Assembly: GCA_030429365.1 (NCBI GenBank)
Contig: JAUIEW010000023.1
Coordinates: 1 to 32,993 of the forward strand
DNA length: 32,993 nucleotides
Direction of reading: 5' to 3'
DNA from: Phycisphaerae bacterium
Lineage (GTDB): Bacteria; Planctomycetota; Phycisphaerae; UBA1845
The translations under genes and the position numbers were made by a program. Shown here in pieces: positions 1-8,423 of this stretch. Position 1 is the stretch's first letter. Each line of letters begins with the position of its first letter. Under the pieces are notes generated by a model, which worked only from the letters and a program-made list of their open reading frames with translations, was not told the origin of the DNA and did no database searches.

Positions 1-279
1 ATTTTCTTTAACAACTGCTTCAACAACGGCATGCTTCCCATCATCCTGCCCGATAACCAGGTGAACGAATTGTTCAAATTGGTGCGGGAAAATGATGGTT
101 GTCAGCTTACCGTGGACCTTGAAGCGCAGACCATCACGCTCCCCGATGGCAACGCGATTCCTTTTGACGTCGATGCCAACAAGCGACGCTGCCTGCTTGC
201 CGGACTTGATCCTATCGGACTGACGCTGACGCACGAAGATAAGATCGTCGCGTTTGAGCGGGCACGAAGCACCGCATAA
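1..279 (+). CDS. leuD: 3-isopropylmalate dehydratase small subunit, C-terminal part (5' truncated by window)
   Basis: The frame is open from base 1 and reads IFFNNCFNNGMLPIIL before the ATG at 31 chosen by the ORF track, so the true start lies before the window. FFNNCFNNGMLPI and the later CxLxVDLEAQTI... INPDG-like swivel-domain pattern (here TITLPDGNAIPFDV, then RCLLAGLDPIGLTL) are typical of the LeuD small subunit. With LeuC it isomerises 2-isopropylmalate to 3-isopropylmalate in cytosolic leucine synthesis. The tail (LTHEDKIVAFERAR) matches the usual end of the family, so only the 5' part is missing. leuC probably lies upstream, but this is inferred. No terminator hairpin is visible after the stop. 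Confidence 0.93.
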   Translation: MFFNNCFNNGMLPIILPDNQVNELFKLVRENDGCQLTVDLEAQTITLPDGNAIPFDVDANKRRCLLAGLDPIGLTLTHEDKIVAFERARSTA

Positions 280-480
280 ACATTGATACGATTTTTCGGA
301 CGTTCCCCCAGCACATTTATATCTCTCCCCAAAGTTGTTTGAGCCGCCGATCGCTGCCTAGCATTGATCGTACGGCGGAGGATTATCCGCAGGTTTCTGC
401 GCGATTCATCGCCGTGGACATCATGAGCCAAGAGGAGGCGCATCCTGGAAGGAACCGGGTTGCAACATGAGAGAGATTCG

Positions 481-1965
481 ATGAAAACGCAATTCACGCA
501 TTCAGACAAGGCACACCTGCGAGCATTCAGCTGGCGTCGACGGGCCTGTGCGCTGACCGCTCTACTGTTGAGCGCGCTATTTGCCGGTTGCCAAGGTGGA
601 GCGCCCCACGTCGCCGAAGGCGGTGGCGCGTTTGAAACGCTCAGTAACTGCACCAACACATGCGAGTTCGCCAACGATGGCGTTTGCGATGACGGCGGTC
701 CGAATTCGTTTTCGCGATCCTGCGAACTTGGAACCGACTGCGGCGATTGCGGAATTCGCGCGGAGAGCAGCCGACCAGATGATGACGACCTGACGGGCGA
801 TCTGAGCGACGATGATTTCGCATCGGACGCGGATGATCCAGACGCTCCGGACGCTGGCAACGGTGACGTGTCGAGCGATGATCCGGACGACAGTGCAAAC
901 GGCGGCAGCGATCTTGGTTCGGACATTGGCGGCGATACCGATCCCATTGACGACCCAGCCGATGGCGACCCAGAAGTGCCCGCAGGCGGCGGGGGCATTG
1001 GTGGTGGTGGATTTGGCGGTGGAGGCGGAGGTGGCGGTTTGCCGCCAGGCGATGATCCCGTCGTGGAAACTCCAACCGAAGAACCCGTTGTCACACCTGA
1101 GAATGGCAACTACTCGGCGAAGTACGTTGTGTTGCATGATACGTCCGAAGCGGAACTCATGGTGCGCGTCGGCGATATCGACAACCTGAACAATGGATTT
1201 GAAGAGCACTTTGATCCGTTTTCCGGAAACATCACGCCACCGCATGATTTTCCATGGGCGCTCGATCCGGATGACCCGGAAGGCACCGACCGTATCATGG
1301 TCGTGACGAGCTACGTCGGAAGGTCTGAGGAAGAAGCCGACGGGTACACGCGAGACACCTCGCGTCCGGAGAACAGCGTTCGGCCCATCACGCTCGAATA
1401 CAGCCTTGAAGGACGGGCGCTTGCGGGTGCGATTATCCAGATTTTCATCGACGATTTGCAGGCGCCGCGTTGGGGGGCGGATTACAAGATTACGCTCAAC
1501 GGGCTACGTGCGCGATTCATGGAGTCGCGACTCAACGTGCTCGACCAGGATGGACCGGTGGGGCAACTCATCAGCATTGACGTGCCCGACGAGTTCATCT
1601 CCGAAGTTTCGTCGGGGCGACTCGAAATCAAGATCGACGACCTGACCACTGGCGCAGGCGATGGTTATGCCGTGGACTTTGTGAAACTGCTGATCAACCC
1701 GCATATCGTTTTGCAGACCGGCCAGCTTGTCGGACAGGTTGTCGACGCCCAAAGTGGTGATCCCATTGAAGGAGCCACTGTTGTCGCCGGCGGAGGTGCG
1801 GCTGACATCACCGATGCCAATGGCGAATATGTCCTAAACGATGTGCCCGCAGGCTTGGCGATCGTGGAAGTGACCGGCAATGGTTACAACGCGCTCACGC
1901 AGTCGGTGACCCTGATCGAAGACGAAGTCGCGCAGCTTGATTTTGAACTGGCGGCATCGCCCTAG
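481..1965 (+). CDS. Secreted lipoprotein with LNR-like Cys module, Asp/Gly-rich linker and C-terminal carboxypeptidase-regulatory-like domain
   Basis: I start at ATG 481 (494 aa) rather than TTG 460, because GAGAGA sits about 7 nt upstream and the N-terminus becomes a lipoprotein signal: basic RRR, hydrophobic ALTALLLSALFAGC, lipidation Cys about residue 37. Residues 57-91 hold six or more cysteines in CTNTC...NDGVCDDGG...GTDCGDC, resembling Notch/LNR-type calcium-binding modules seen in large planctomycete and myxobacterial surface proteins. Residues about 100-165 are a run of Asp-rich repeats and about 168-195 are nearly all glycine. The middle (200-410) is not recognised. The last 80 residues (GQLVGQVVDAQSGDPIEGATV...DANGEYVLNDVPAG) are a carboxypeptidase-regulatory-like beta sandwich. 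It is probably a cell-surface structural or adhesive protein; function unknown. It appears monocistronic. Confidence 0.85.
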   Translation: MKTQFTHSDKAHLRAFSWRRRACALTALLLSALFAGCQGGAPHVAEGGGAFETLSNCTNTCEFANDGVCDDGGPNSFSRSCELGTDCGDCGIRAESSRPDDDDLTGDLSDDDFASDADDPDAPDAGNGDVSSDDPDDSANGGSDLGSDIGGDTDPIDDPADGDPEVPAGGGGIGGGGFGGGGGGGGLPPGDDPVVETPTEEPVVTPENGNYSAKYVVLHDTSEAELMVRVGDIDNLNNGFEEHFDPFSGNITPPHDFPWALDPDDPEGTDRIMVVTSYVGRSEEEADGYTRDTSRPENSVRPITLEYSLEGRALAGAIIQIFIDDLQAPRWGADYKITLNGLRARFMESRLNVLDQDGPVGQLISIDVPDEFISEVSSGRLEIKIDDLTTGAGDGYAVDFVKLLINPHIVLQTGQLVGQVVDAQSGDPIEGATVVAGGGAADITDANGEYVLNDVPAGLAIVEVTGNGYNALTQSVTLIEDEVAQLDFELAASP

Positions 1966-2028
1966 AGCAAACTCAATCGTAGCGGGTGAATTGCTGCATC
2001 CCATGTGCAAAACATGCCAATGGGCGCC

Positions 2029-2047
2029 GCGGTTGGATCGCAACCGC
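2029..2047. terminator. Hairpin between convergent genes, possible bidirectional terminator
   Basis: A perfect 7-bp stem GCGGTTG / CAACCGC with loop GATCG lies in the 102-bp gap between the lipoprotein (plus) and the CorC-like gene (minus). There is no T-run on either side, so it is only a possible transcription stop or mRNA 3'-end stabiliser. Confidence 0.35.
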
Positions 2048-2067
2048 TGTAATTGCGATTGACAGCG

Positions 2068-3351
2068 CTATTCCTCGACATGCTCGCCATTGCGATTGAC
2101 GTGCAGGCGGAGTCGTTTGATGCGGCGCGGCTCGGCGTGAATGATGCGGATGTCGACGTTTTCGTGTTGGCAGGAATCGCCCGTTTCGGGGATGCGCCCC
2201 ATGGTGCTGAAGACGAATCCGCCGATCGTGTCGTAGCTCTCTGATTCGGGAAGCTCGATGTCGAGTTCTTCGTTGATCTCATCGATGCGCACGCGGGCGT
2301 CGATCTCCAACGTGTCGTCATCAATCCGCGTGACGGGTTCCGGCTCTTCCTGGTCGTACTCGTCCACGATCTCGCCGACGAGTTCCTCGAGAATATCCTC
2401 AATCGTCACCAAGCCAGCCGTTCCGCCATACTCGTCCAGCACGATAGCCATGTGAACCTTCTGCGTTTGGAATTCGTGCAGCAACTCGCGAACGTTTTTG
2501 GTTTCAGGAATAAATGGGGCTGGCCGCATGACGTCTTCCAGCACCCACTTGGCGTCCGGATGGATTTGCAGAAGATCCTTCGCGTAGATGATCCCAAGAA
2601 CACTATCAATGGTTTCTTCATAAACGGGGATGCGCGAATGACCGATCGTTTTGATCAGTTCCTTGATCTCGGCGAACGTCACGCTCTTTTCGACCGCGGA
2701 GATTTCAGTCCTCGGCGTCATGATGGACGCAACGCTCGCGTCGCTCAGGTCGATGACCGATTCGATCATCTCCTTTTCTTCTTCGTCCACCGCGCCGAGT
2801 TTCTCACCTTCGCTCACCGCATCGAGAAGTTCGCGTTCGTGTCGGGCGGACTCTTCCTCGAAACTGTCGGCTGGTACGCCTGCGAGTCGCCTGACCAAGC
2901 CGTCAATGACGCGAAGGGCGGAGACGATTGGGAAGAAGATGTGGCGAAGCGCGAGCAGCAATGGAAGCAATACAGCCAACATCGATTCGCCCGCATATTT
3001 CGACCAGGCGGAAGGGATGGCCACGCCGAAGATAATGACCAGAGCAAACGCGCTGATAAACGCGAGGCCGTATTGCCAATAGGTTTGCTCAATGCTTGAC
3101 GTCCTGAAGAAACGAAGCATCACCAGCGCGAGCGCAAGTGTGCATGCTGTCCGAACCGCAGCCACCGAATGGGCCAACTCTAAACGCAACTCGACCAGAC
3201 GATCCATCAGGTGACCCTTGCCCCGGCGTTCGAGCGATTCGCGCATGCGAACGCGCGACGATAGTCTCAAGGCAAGGCTGAGCGTCGCCGTGAACATCAA
3301 GAGCAGCGTCAAAATAATGGCGACCAGGATGGCGATGGCGTGATTACTCAA
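2068..3351 (-). CDS. HlyC/CorC family membrane protein with paired CBS domains
   Basis: From TTG 3351 the product is about 427 aa. Hydrophobic segments at about 5-28 and in the next 130 residues (ACTLALALVMLRFF, YGLAFISAFALVIIFGVAIP, MLAVLLPLLLALRHIFFP) form the membrane part. The DAVSEGEKLGAVDEEEKEMIESVIDL linker and IMTPRTEISAV start a CBS pair ending in LDEYGGTAGLVTIEDILEELVGEI, the hallmark of the CorC/HlyC/YfjD group. A CorC_HlyC transporter-associated domain closes the protein. Family members are linked to magnesium or cobalt efflux. The ORF track starts at 3399; TTG 3351 gives an 8-bp overlap with the upstream nitrilase-like gene, with GGGAGG upstream, so I prefer it, but ATG 3375 is possible. 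Last gene of the phoH-pgpH-ybeY operon; the ybeY-corC linkage is common in bacteria. Confidence 0.9.
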   Translation of the reverse strand: MSNHAIAILVAIILTLLLMFTATLSLALRLSSRVRMRESLERRGKGHLMDRLVELRLELAHSVAAVRTACTLALALVMLRFFRTSSIEQTYWQYGLAFISAFALVIIFGVAIPSAWSKYAGESMLAVLLPLLLALRHIFFPIVSALRVIDGLVRRLAGVPADSFEEESARHERELLDAVSEGEKLGAVDEEEKEMIESVIDLSDASVASIMTPRTEISAVEKSVTFAEIKELIKTIGHSRIPVYEETIDSVLGIIYAKDLLQIHPDAKWVLEDVMRPAPFIPETKNVRELLHEFQTQKVHMAIVLDEYGGTAGLVTIEDILEELVGEIVDEYDQEEPEPVTRIDDDTLEIDARVRIDEINEELDIELPESESYDTIGGFVFSTMGRIPETGDSCQHENVDIRIIHAEPRRIKRLRLHVNRNGEHVEE

Positions 3352-4066
3352 TGACTTCGTTGGCCTCCCATTCATCGGGCGTGTTGCACGGGGCGACATC
3401 GACCGTCACAAATGCGGACGACGCCTGCCCAACTGGCGTTTCCGCGATCACCTTGCCGTCGCGATCCGCGACAAAACTCTGCGCCTCGTCGTCGGATTCA
3501 TCGAGAATGCATCCCGCGAACACCGCATACGCATTGTGTTTGCGGGCGAAAGATTCGATCGCGCACCGACTTGGGTTGATCGCCGGAATAATGATCAAGT
3601 CCGGCGCCCGATTCGCTTCGATGGGGGGGCAAGTCTCCATGGTTGGACCGTTCCACGAGCAAAGCGCGATTCGACCGACTGGAGAATTGCGCACGACCCA
3701 CGCATTCTCGGCGCGTTCGGGTTCTTCACAAGGGTCATTGGCCCGAATAAACGGATCGCCATCGGGGTCAAACAACGTGGCGATTTCGCTCAGGCCACCC
3801 TGTGCAAATGCCGAGTGACCAACCGCGATCCAAATTCCCCACTCGCGTGCCCACCATGCAAAGGCCTCGGCAAACCCCTGGCACATGGCGAGGGTGACCT
3901 GCATTTGCGGCGCGGTGACTTGCGTGGCGACGCAACAGTCGGGTAGTACGATGAGATCCGGCGCCGGCGTGCGCTTGGCTTCCTGCCGAATCAACTTGCC
4001 AAGTTCCGACAGATTGTTGGCACGTTTGGCGATGCTAAGCTTTGGTTGGATGACGCAGATATTCAA
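3344..4066 (-). CDS. Carbon-nitrogen hydrolase (nitrilase-like) superfamily protein, probably catalytically degenerate
   Basis: This 240-aa protein has the nitrilase alpha-beta-beta-alpha pattern: MNICVIQPKL at the start, DLIVLPD at residues 37-43, GIWIAVGHSA at 77-86, LFDPDGDPFIRAN at 98-110, PVGRIALCSWNGP around Cys136 and NAYAVFAGCILDE near 195. The usual catalytic triad is Glu-Lys-Cys. Here the first residue is Asp43 (LPD instead of PE), no Lys follows the DPDG turn where the family has it, and only Cys136 remains. The protein is also slightly short for the family. Its start ATG overlaps the ybeY stop by 4 bp (ATGA) and its end overlaps the CorC-like gene, so it is translationally coupled. 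Function unknown; a binding or scaffold role is inferred, and an amidase role cannot be excluded. Confidence 0.8.
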   Translation of the reverse strand: MNICVIQPKLSIAKRANNLSELGKLIRQEAKRTPAPDLIVLPDCCVATQVTAPQMQVTLAMCQGFAEAFAWWAREWGIWIAVGHSAFAQGGLSEIATLFDPDGDPFIRANDPCEEPERAENAWVVRNSPVGRIALCSWNGPTMETCPPIEANRAPDLIIIPAINPSRCAIESFARKHNAYAVFAGCILDESDDEAQSFVADRDGKVIAETPVGQASSAFVTVDVAPCNTPDEWEANEVIE

Positions 4067-4599
4067 GATGCAGGCCTCCCATAAACCGCACCGATCCCCA
4101 GTTCCTCCAGGATGGCGTCTTCTTCAGCGTGCATGCGGACGGCGTCAACCTCATCCAGGTCATCGAAACCAAGCAAGTGCAGCGTGGCATGGATGGCGTA
4201 GAGCATGACCTCGTGGACCAATTCGTGCCCGCGGTTTTCTGCTTCACGGGCGGCTGTGTCAATCGAAATGACAATATCACCTTCGACCCGGTCAGCATCG
4301 CCAAGTGTATCGCGTGAATGCTCGTCGGAAAGATCGAATGTCAGGACATCCGTGGGCCCTGAGATGTTCATGGTGCGTTCGTGGAGTTCTGCGATGGTGT
4401 CGTCACTGACGATGCGAATTGAAATGGCGGCTGCGGCGCGGGCGTGGCGCACAAGCGTGCATCGAACGGCGTTCAAAATACTGTCGAGTGCGGTTTTTTG
4501 GAGACGCAGCTCAACCGACTCCGGATTGTCTTCGGCTTCATCAACAAAAACGGATAACTCGTAGGGTGAATCGTCGTCAGAACTGTGACATGCGTCCAT
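4063..4599 (-). CDS. ybeY: Endoribonuclease YbeY
   Basis: The ORF track extends to 4896 into the upstream HD gene; the real start is ATG 4599 (178 aa), preceded by AAGG about 8 nt upstream. YbeY is a metal-dependent single-strand RNase needed for 16S rRNA 3'-end maturation and ribosome quality control. The recognisable core is ISGPTDVLTFDL (79-90), GDIVISIDTA (108-117) and the metal motif HATLHLLGFDD (137-147). The canonical motif is HGxLHLxGYDH; here the first two His (137, 141) are kept and the third ligand is Asp147. It sits 28 bp downstream of the pgpH stop and overlaps the nitrilase-like gene by 4 bp. Identity is secure; full activity with the altered ligand is not. Confidence 0.93.
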   Translation of the reverse strand: MDACHSSDDDSPYELSVFVDEAEDNPESVELRLQKTALDSILNAVRCTLVRHARAAAAISIRIVSDDTIAELHERTMNISGPTDVLTFDLSDEHSRDTLGDADRVEGDIVISIDTAAREAENRGHELVHEVMLYAIHATLHLLGFDDLDEVDAVRMHAEEDAILEELGIGAVYGRPAS

Positions 4600-4627
4600 C
4601 GTCGAAACCTTGTGCTTCTTGCCTCGC

Positions 4628-7006
4628 CTAGCCCACCAGCTTCGACTGGTCGTCTTTCTGTTCCGTGCGCTCTGCTTTCGAGGCATCGTCTTTTGGATAG
4701 GCGACGCGCCCATGATAAAAGCGACAGAGACTCTTGACCAGTGATTCTTCGACCAGATGCAATTCACGCAAGGTGATATCACAGTTATTAAACTGGCCGT
4801 CCTTGAGGCGGGCTTGCAGGACCTGGCTGACGATTCCCTCGATGCGACCGGGCGTCGGTTCGGGAAGGGCTCGCACAGCGCCTTCAACACCGTCACAGAG
4901 CATCAGGACAGCTGTTTCTTTCGAAGTCGGCTTCGGACCCGGATATCGGAATTCAGCTTCATCGACCTGGCGATCGTGCTTTCCGCTGGCGATTTTCGGC
5001 TGTTTTTCGCTGGCACGGTGGTGGAAGAACTTGACGACCGTGGTTCCGTGGTGCTCGGCGATGAACGGATAGAGGACGCGGGGGATCGCGTATTCCTTGG
5101 CCAACTCCAGTCCATCTTTCACGTGTCCCAGAATGATGAGCAGGCTCATCGACGGAGCCAGCTTGTCGTGGCGGTTGATCGACGCTTCCTGATTCTCCGC
5201 AAAATATTCGGCTTTGGGAATCTTGCCAATGTCGTGATACAGGGCGCCGACGTGGGCCAACAAGCCGTCCGCGCCGATCGCATTGCACGCGGTCTCGGCG
5301 ATGTTGCCGATGACGAGCGAGTGGTTGAACGTGCCCGGCGCCTCATGGGCGAGTCGGCGCAGTAGCGGACGATTGGCGTCGCGGTATTCAAGCAACGTCA
5401 GCGATGTCGCCACCCTGAAGAGCTTTTCAATAAACGGCAGCGTCCCCTGGATGATGAGCGCCGAAAGAATAGCGCTTCCCGCGCCGATGACCGCCCGCCT
5501 GAACGCGAATCCGACTTCTTGATGATCGATCAATCCAAAGGCGAAAGACGTCATCATGACGAGCACGCCAGCCACCATGCCGACCGACAACACTTTGGTT
5601 CGCGTGCGAATGTCGTTGAGCATGATCGCCGCGACATATCCACCGGTGAGCATGGTCACGAACTCACCAAGGTTCGCACGGATCATCAAGGCAACGATGG
5701 CGATGTAGATCACCGTCACCCCGGCTGCAAACCGCGGCGGATACGCAATGGTTAAAATCGCGGCAACCAACAGCACCGGCGTCAGGGCAAACTCCGCATG
5801 CGGAAGTCGGGCCACGATAACCCGGATCGCAAACAGGGCGATCAGCAGCAACCCCGCAAAAGCAACGGAACGCGTTTGCACTTCGAAAACGCGCGGTTGA
5901 TATAGCCCGACATAGCTGAACAATGAGATCGATAAGACCAGCAGGATCGCTCCGATACCGAGGCGCTCCAACAACCGTTGCTTGCGGGCATGGACGGCTG
6001 CGGGATCATCGCTTGCAATGAAATCCTGGAATGCCTTGTGTTCAGCGTGCAACAGCGCCAACTCGGCGTGGGTAATACCCGTGTCCAACCCCTCGTTCTC
6101 GTCAAACTGCGGAAGCGTGTGGGGGAATACGAAGGGCTTACCGCCCTCAAAGAGGCGTCTACCGCGAGGTGCATTTCGCTCCGCCTCACCCATCACGTTC
6201 TGGGTCCTTTCCCGATCGTAGACCAGGATGGGTTCCTTACTGAGCATCTCGAGCAGAAACTCCCGAATTGCGGGACGCAATTGTTGGGAAAAATGCTGGG
6301 CGAGAATCGACACCCGGCCTTCCAGCGCGGTTGTGCTTGAGATACGAATGAGTTGGACTGTGGCAAGGCGGCGGTCGGTTGGCGGATTGCTGTCAACACC
6401 GGGCATCTGAATCACGACTTCTGAGGAAGTCGAAGGCGGTTCGCGATCGAGTTGGCCGGACGGGAGCGCCGTTGGCTCCAGAAATAGGTCTTTCTTCAAA
6501 TCATCTAGCGATTGAGAGAATCTGTCTCGCGTGGTTTCGTTGGCATTGTTCAGCAGGTGGTAGACGTACTCGTGGGCCTTCCAGGCGTGTTCCTTGGCTT
6601 TGGCTTGGAATTCCTCGAAGGTCGGCGCCTGGGCGGCTTCAAACATCGCCGACAATTCACGTTCACCGACAATCCGGTCAATAAACTCCGTGTTGACGCG
6701 GTAGAAGTTAGGGACCGATTCGCGGGCCGATTGCTTGTTACGCCGGTCGAGTCCGTCGTCGTTAACTTCAAAACTCACACGCGCAAGAATGGGTTGGTCG
6801 ATTCGCTGGTTGAGCGCGTACGGAATTCCAGGATCACCGGTCAGGCTGATGACGAGGGCCACGAGGAAAAACGCCACCGTGACCACGGCGGGCCAGATTC
6901 CAATCCGCTTAACCAATGCGCGCACCGGCGACTCAGCCGTTTCAGCCTTGAACTGCCGCGCCCGTTCGCGTCTGACCTTTTTCTTTTTGGTGAATCCAAA
7001 CATCAT
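4628..7006 (-). CDS. pgpH: 7TM-HD family phosphohydrolase, PgpH/YqfF-type (probable cyclic-di-AMP phosphodiesterase)
   Basis: This 792-aa membrane protein has a basic cytoplasmic start (KKKKVRRERARQ), one transmembrane segment at about 37-57, a large extracytoplasmic 7TMR-HDED domain at 60-340, a block of about seven membrane segments at 348-525, and a cytosolic HD domain at about 550-750. The metal ligands are visible: His562 (FNHSLVIGN), His591-Asp592 (YHDIGKIPKAEYF), His628 and EHHGTT near 651. In Firmicutes and Listeria this family hydrolyses cyclic-di-AMP. No diadenylate cyclase lies in the window, so the substrate is inferred from the family. A C-terminal charged tail (EDASKAERTEQKDDQ) follows the HD domain. 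It is the second gene of the phoH-pgpH-ybeY string, 277 bp after phoH. Confidence 0.92.
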   Translation of the reverse strand: MMFGFTKKKKVRRERARQFKAETAESPVRALVKRIGIWPAVVTVAFFLVALVISLTGDPGIPYALNQRIDQPILARVSFEVNDDGLDRRNKQSARESVPNFYRVNTEFIDRIVGERELSAMFEAAQAPTFEEFQAKAKEHAWKAHEYVYHLLNNANETTRDRFSQSLDDLKKDLFLEPTALPSGQLDREPPSTSSEVVIQMPGVDSNPPTDRRLATVQLIRISSTTALEGRVSILAQHFSQQLRPAIREFLLEMLSKEPILVYDRERTQNVMGEAERNAPRGRRLFEGGKPFVFPHTLPQFDENEGLDTGITHAELALLHAEHKAFQDFIASDDPAAVHARKQRLLERLGIGAILLVLSISLFSYVGLYQPRVFEVQTRSVAFAGLLLIALFAIRVIVARLPHAEFALTPVLLVAAILTIAYPPRFAAGVTVIYIAIVALMIRANLGEFVTMLTGGYVAAIMLNDIRTRTKVLSVGMVAGVLVMMTSFAFGLIDHQEVGFAFRRAVIGAGSAILSALIIQGTLPFIEKLFRVATSLTLLEYRDANRPLLRRLAHEAPGTFNHSLVIGNIAETACNAIGADGLLAHVGALYHDIGKIPKAEYFAENQEASINRHDKLAPSMSLLIILGHVKDGLELAKEYAIPRVLYPFIAEHHGTTVVKFFHHRASEKQPKIASGKHDRQVDEAEFRYPGPKPTSKETAVLMLCDGVEGAVRALPEPTPGRIEGIVSQVLQARLKDGQFNNCDITLRELHLVEESLVKSLCRFYHGRVAYPKDDASKAERTEQKDDQSKLVG

Positions 7007-7283
7007 TCAAGCTCGAAACTGCGTGGTCCTGCATATCCCCGCGCCTGGGGGAGATCGTTCTGCGCTTCGCGTATTGATCGACGCATTCGGTGGCGCATCT
7101 TGCCAAGCGCGAAGGATTCCAAATCAGATCGATCCAAAAATCGTGTTTTCAGTGTTGTCTGCGAGTTCAACCAGTCTGGTCAACTGTCGCAATTTTCGCG
7201 GTCGCTGCATCCTTGTACGGATTCATCGCTGTTCAGTTTCATATGACCTGCCGCATTTGGGGCAGTTTTTCTCGACGTACCGA

Positions 7284-8213
7284 TCATTTCGATTCGTACG
7301 CCTTCACAATGTTTTGAACCAAACGGTGACGCACGATGTCAGTCTTCTCAAGTTCAACAATCCCGATATTCTTGACGCCCTTAAGCCGTCGCACCGCATC
7401 GACCACACCGTTGGCTTGTCCGCTCGGCAGGTCGGTCTGCGACGCGTCACCGGTGACGATCATCTTGCTGCTTTGCCCCAACCGCGTCAGGAACATCAAC
7501 ATCTGCGACGGCGTGGCGTTTTGCGCTTCATCCAGAATCACAGCCGAGTGATTCAACGTCCGTCCACGCATGAATGCGAGCGGTACCACTTCGATGACGT
7601 CGTTCTCCATGAAGCGCTTGATCTGCTCAAAACTCATCATGTCATGCATCGCGTCGAAGAGGGGACGCAGGTAGGGGTTCACCTTGGCCTGCATGTCGCC
7701 CGGCAGATAGCCCAACTTCTCACCAGCTTCGACAGCGGGGCGCACCAACACCAACCGCCGGATGCGCCGTTCCTTCAACAACGCCACGCACATTGCCACC
7801 GCGAGATACGTCTTGCCGCTACCGGCCGGTCCGAGGCAGAACGTCAGGTCGTATTTCTCGATGGCATCGATGTAACGGGCCTGTCCGTCAGTCTTGGCGA
7901 TGATCGACGTGTTGGAGTGGTAGACCGCGATTCGTTTGCCCAAGGCCGGATTGTCTTCCTGGTCTAGGGCAGCCAGCGCCGCGTTGACGTCTTCTTCGCC
8001 GACGCTTTGACCTTTGCGCAGGCGGGCCTGCAGAGAATCCAAAACGCTTGCAGCCTTTCGAATTGAATCGTTCGGGCCGCTCAGTTTGATCGTGGATTCA
8101 CGGGCGGTAATCTTGACGTCCAGCGCACTGCGGATCAACCGAAGGTGGCTGTCTGCCGGTCCAAACAACAGCGTGCGTTTGGCCGTGTTGTCGATTGCGA
8201 GGGTTAGTTCCAA
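7284..8213 (-). CDS. phoH: PhoH family ATPase
   Basis: The 309-aa product has an N-terminal RNA-binding-like region (1-105) and a PhoH P-loop domain: Walker A GPAGSGKT at 128-135, VLVRPAVEAGEKLGYLPGD at 155-173, Walker B VILDEAQN at 225-232 and TGDASQTDLP at 254-263. Length and order match the family. PhoH-like proteins are cytosolic ATPases probably acting on RNA with YbeY; that link comes from conserved neighbourhoods. The start codon is TTG (complement of CAA at 8211-8213); the best upstream Shine-Dalgarno is a distant AGGA, so the start is tentative. The downstream 277-bp gap to pgpH holds no gene I trust, only a weak TCCCC/GGGGA stem. Confidence 0.94.
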   Translation of the reverse strand: MELTLAIDNTAKRTLLFGPADSHLRLIRSALDVKITARESTIKLSGPNDSIRKAASVLDSLQARLRKGQSVGEEDVNAALAALDQEDNPALGKRIAVYHSNTSIIAKTDGQARYIDAIEKYDLTFCLGPAGSGKTYLAVAMCVALLKERRIRRLVLVRPAVEAGEKLGYLPGDMQAKVNPYLRPLFDAMHDMMSFEQIKRFMENDVIEVVPLAFMRGRTLNHSAVILDEAQNATPSQMLMFLTRLGQSSKMIVTGDASQTDLPSGQANGVVDAVRRLKGVKNIGIVELEKTDIVRHRLVQNIVKAYESK

Positions 8214-8423
8214 GAGGTACAGATCATTCCTGAAGGCTCAATCCGCATTCGGTGCTGCGACCTGCCGCAGCGGCAACCGGTCGGCTGCCACGCCAATACC
8301 GCCCGCGCGTTGAGCTATCACTTTATAGCGTTGCCATTCCAAGTGGTGCGTCAAGGTTTGCCAACCCATCAAGGGTAAGCAGCCACTCATTCGCATCACC
8401 TGAAACGACCGTGCCCTTGGATT

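Noticed and set aside
102-1109. 335-aa minus-strand ORF with poly-Pro
   Set aside because: It is the antisense shadow of the Gly/Asp-rich lipoprotein; composition follows the plus strand and there is no start signal.
4600-4896. ybeY 5' extension in the ORF track
   Set aside because: It overlaps pgpH in another frame and lacks YbeY similarity; ATG 4599 has a ribosome site.
7090-7317. 75-aa plus-strand ORF in the phoH-pgpH gap
   Set aside because: Runs into the antisense of phoH, no ribosome site and no protein-like pattern.
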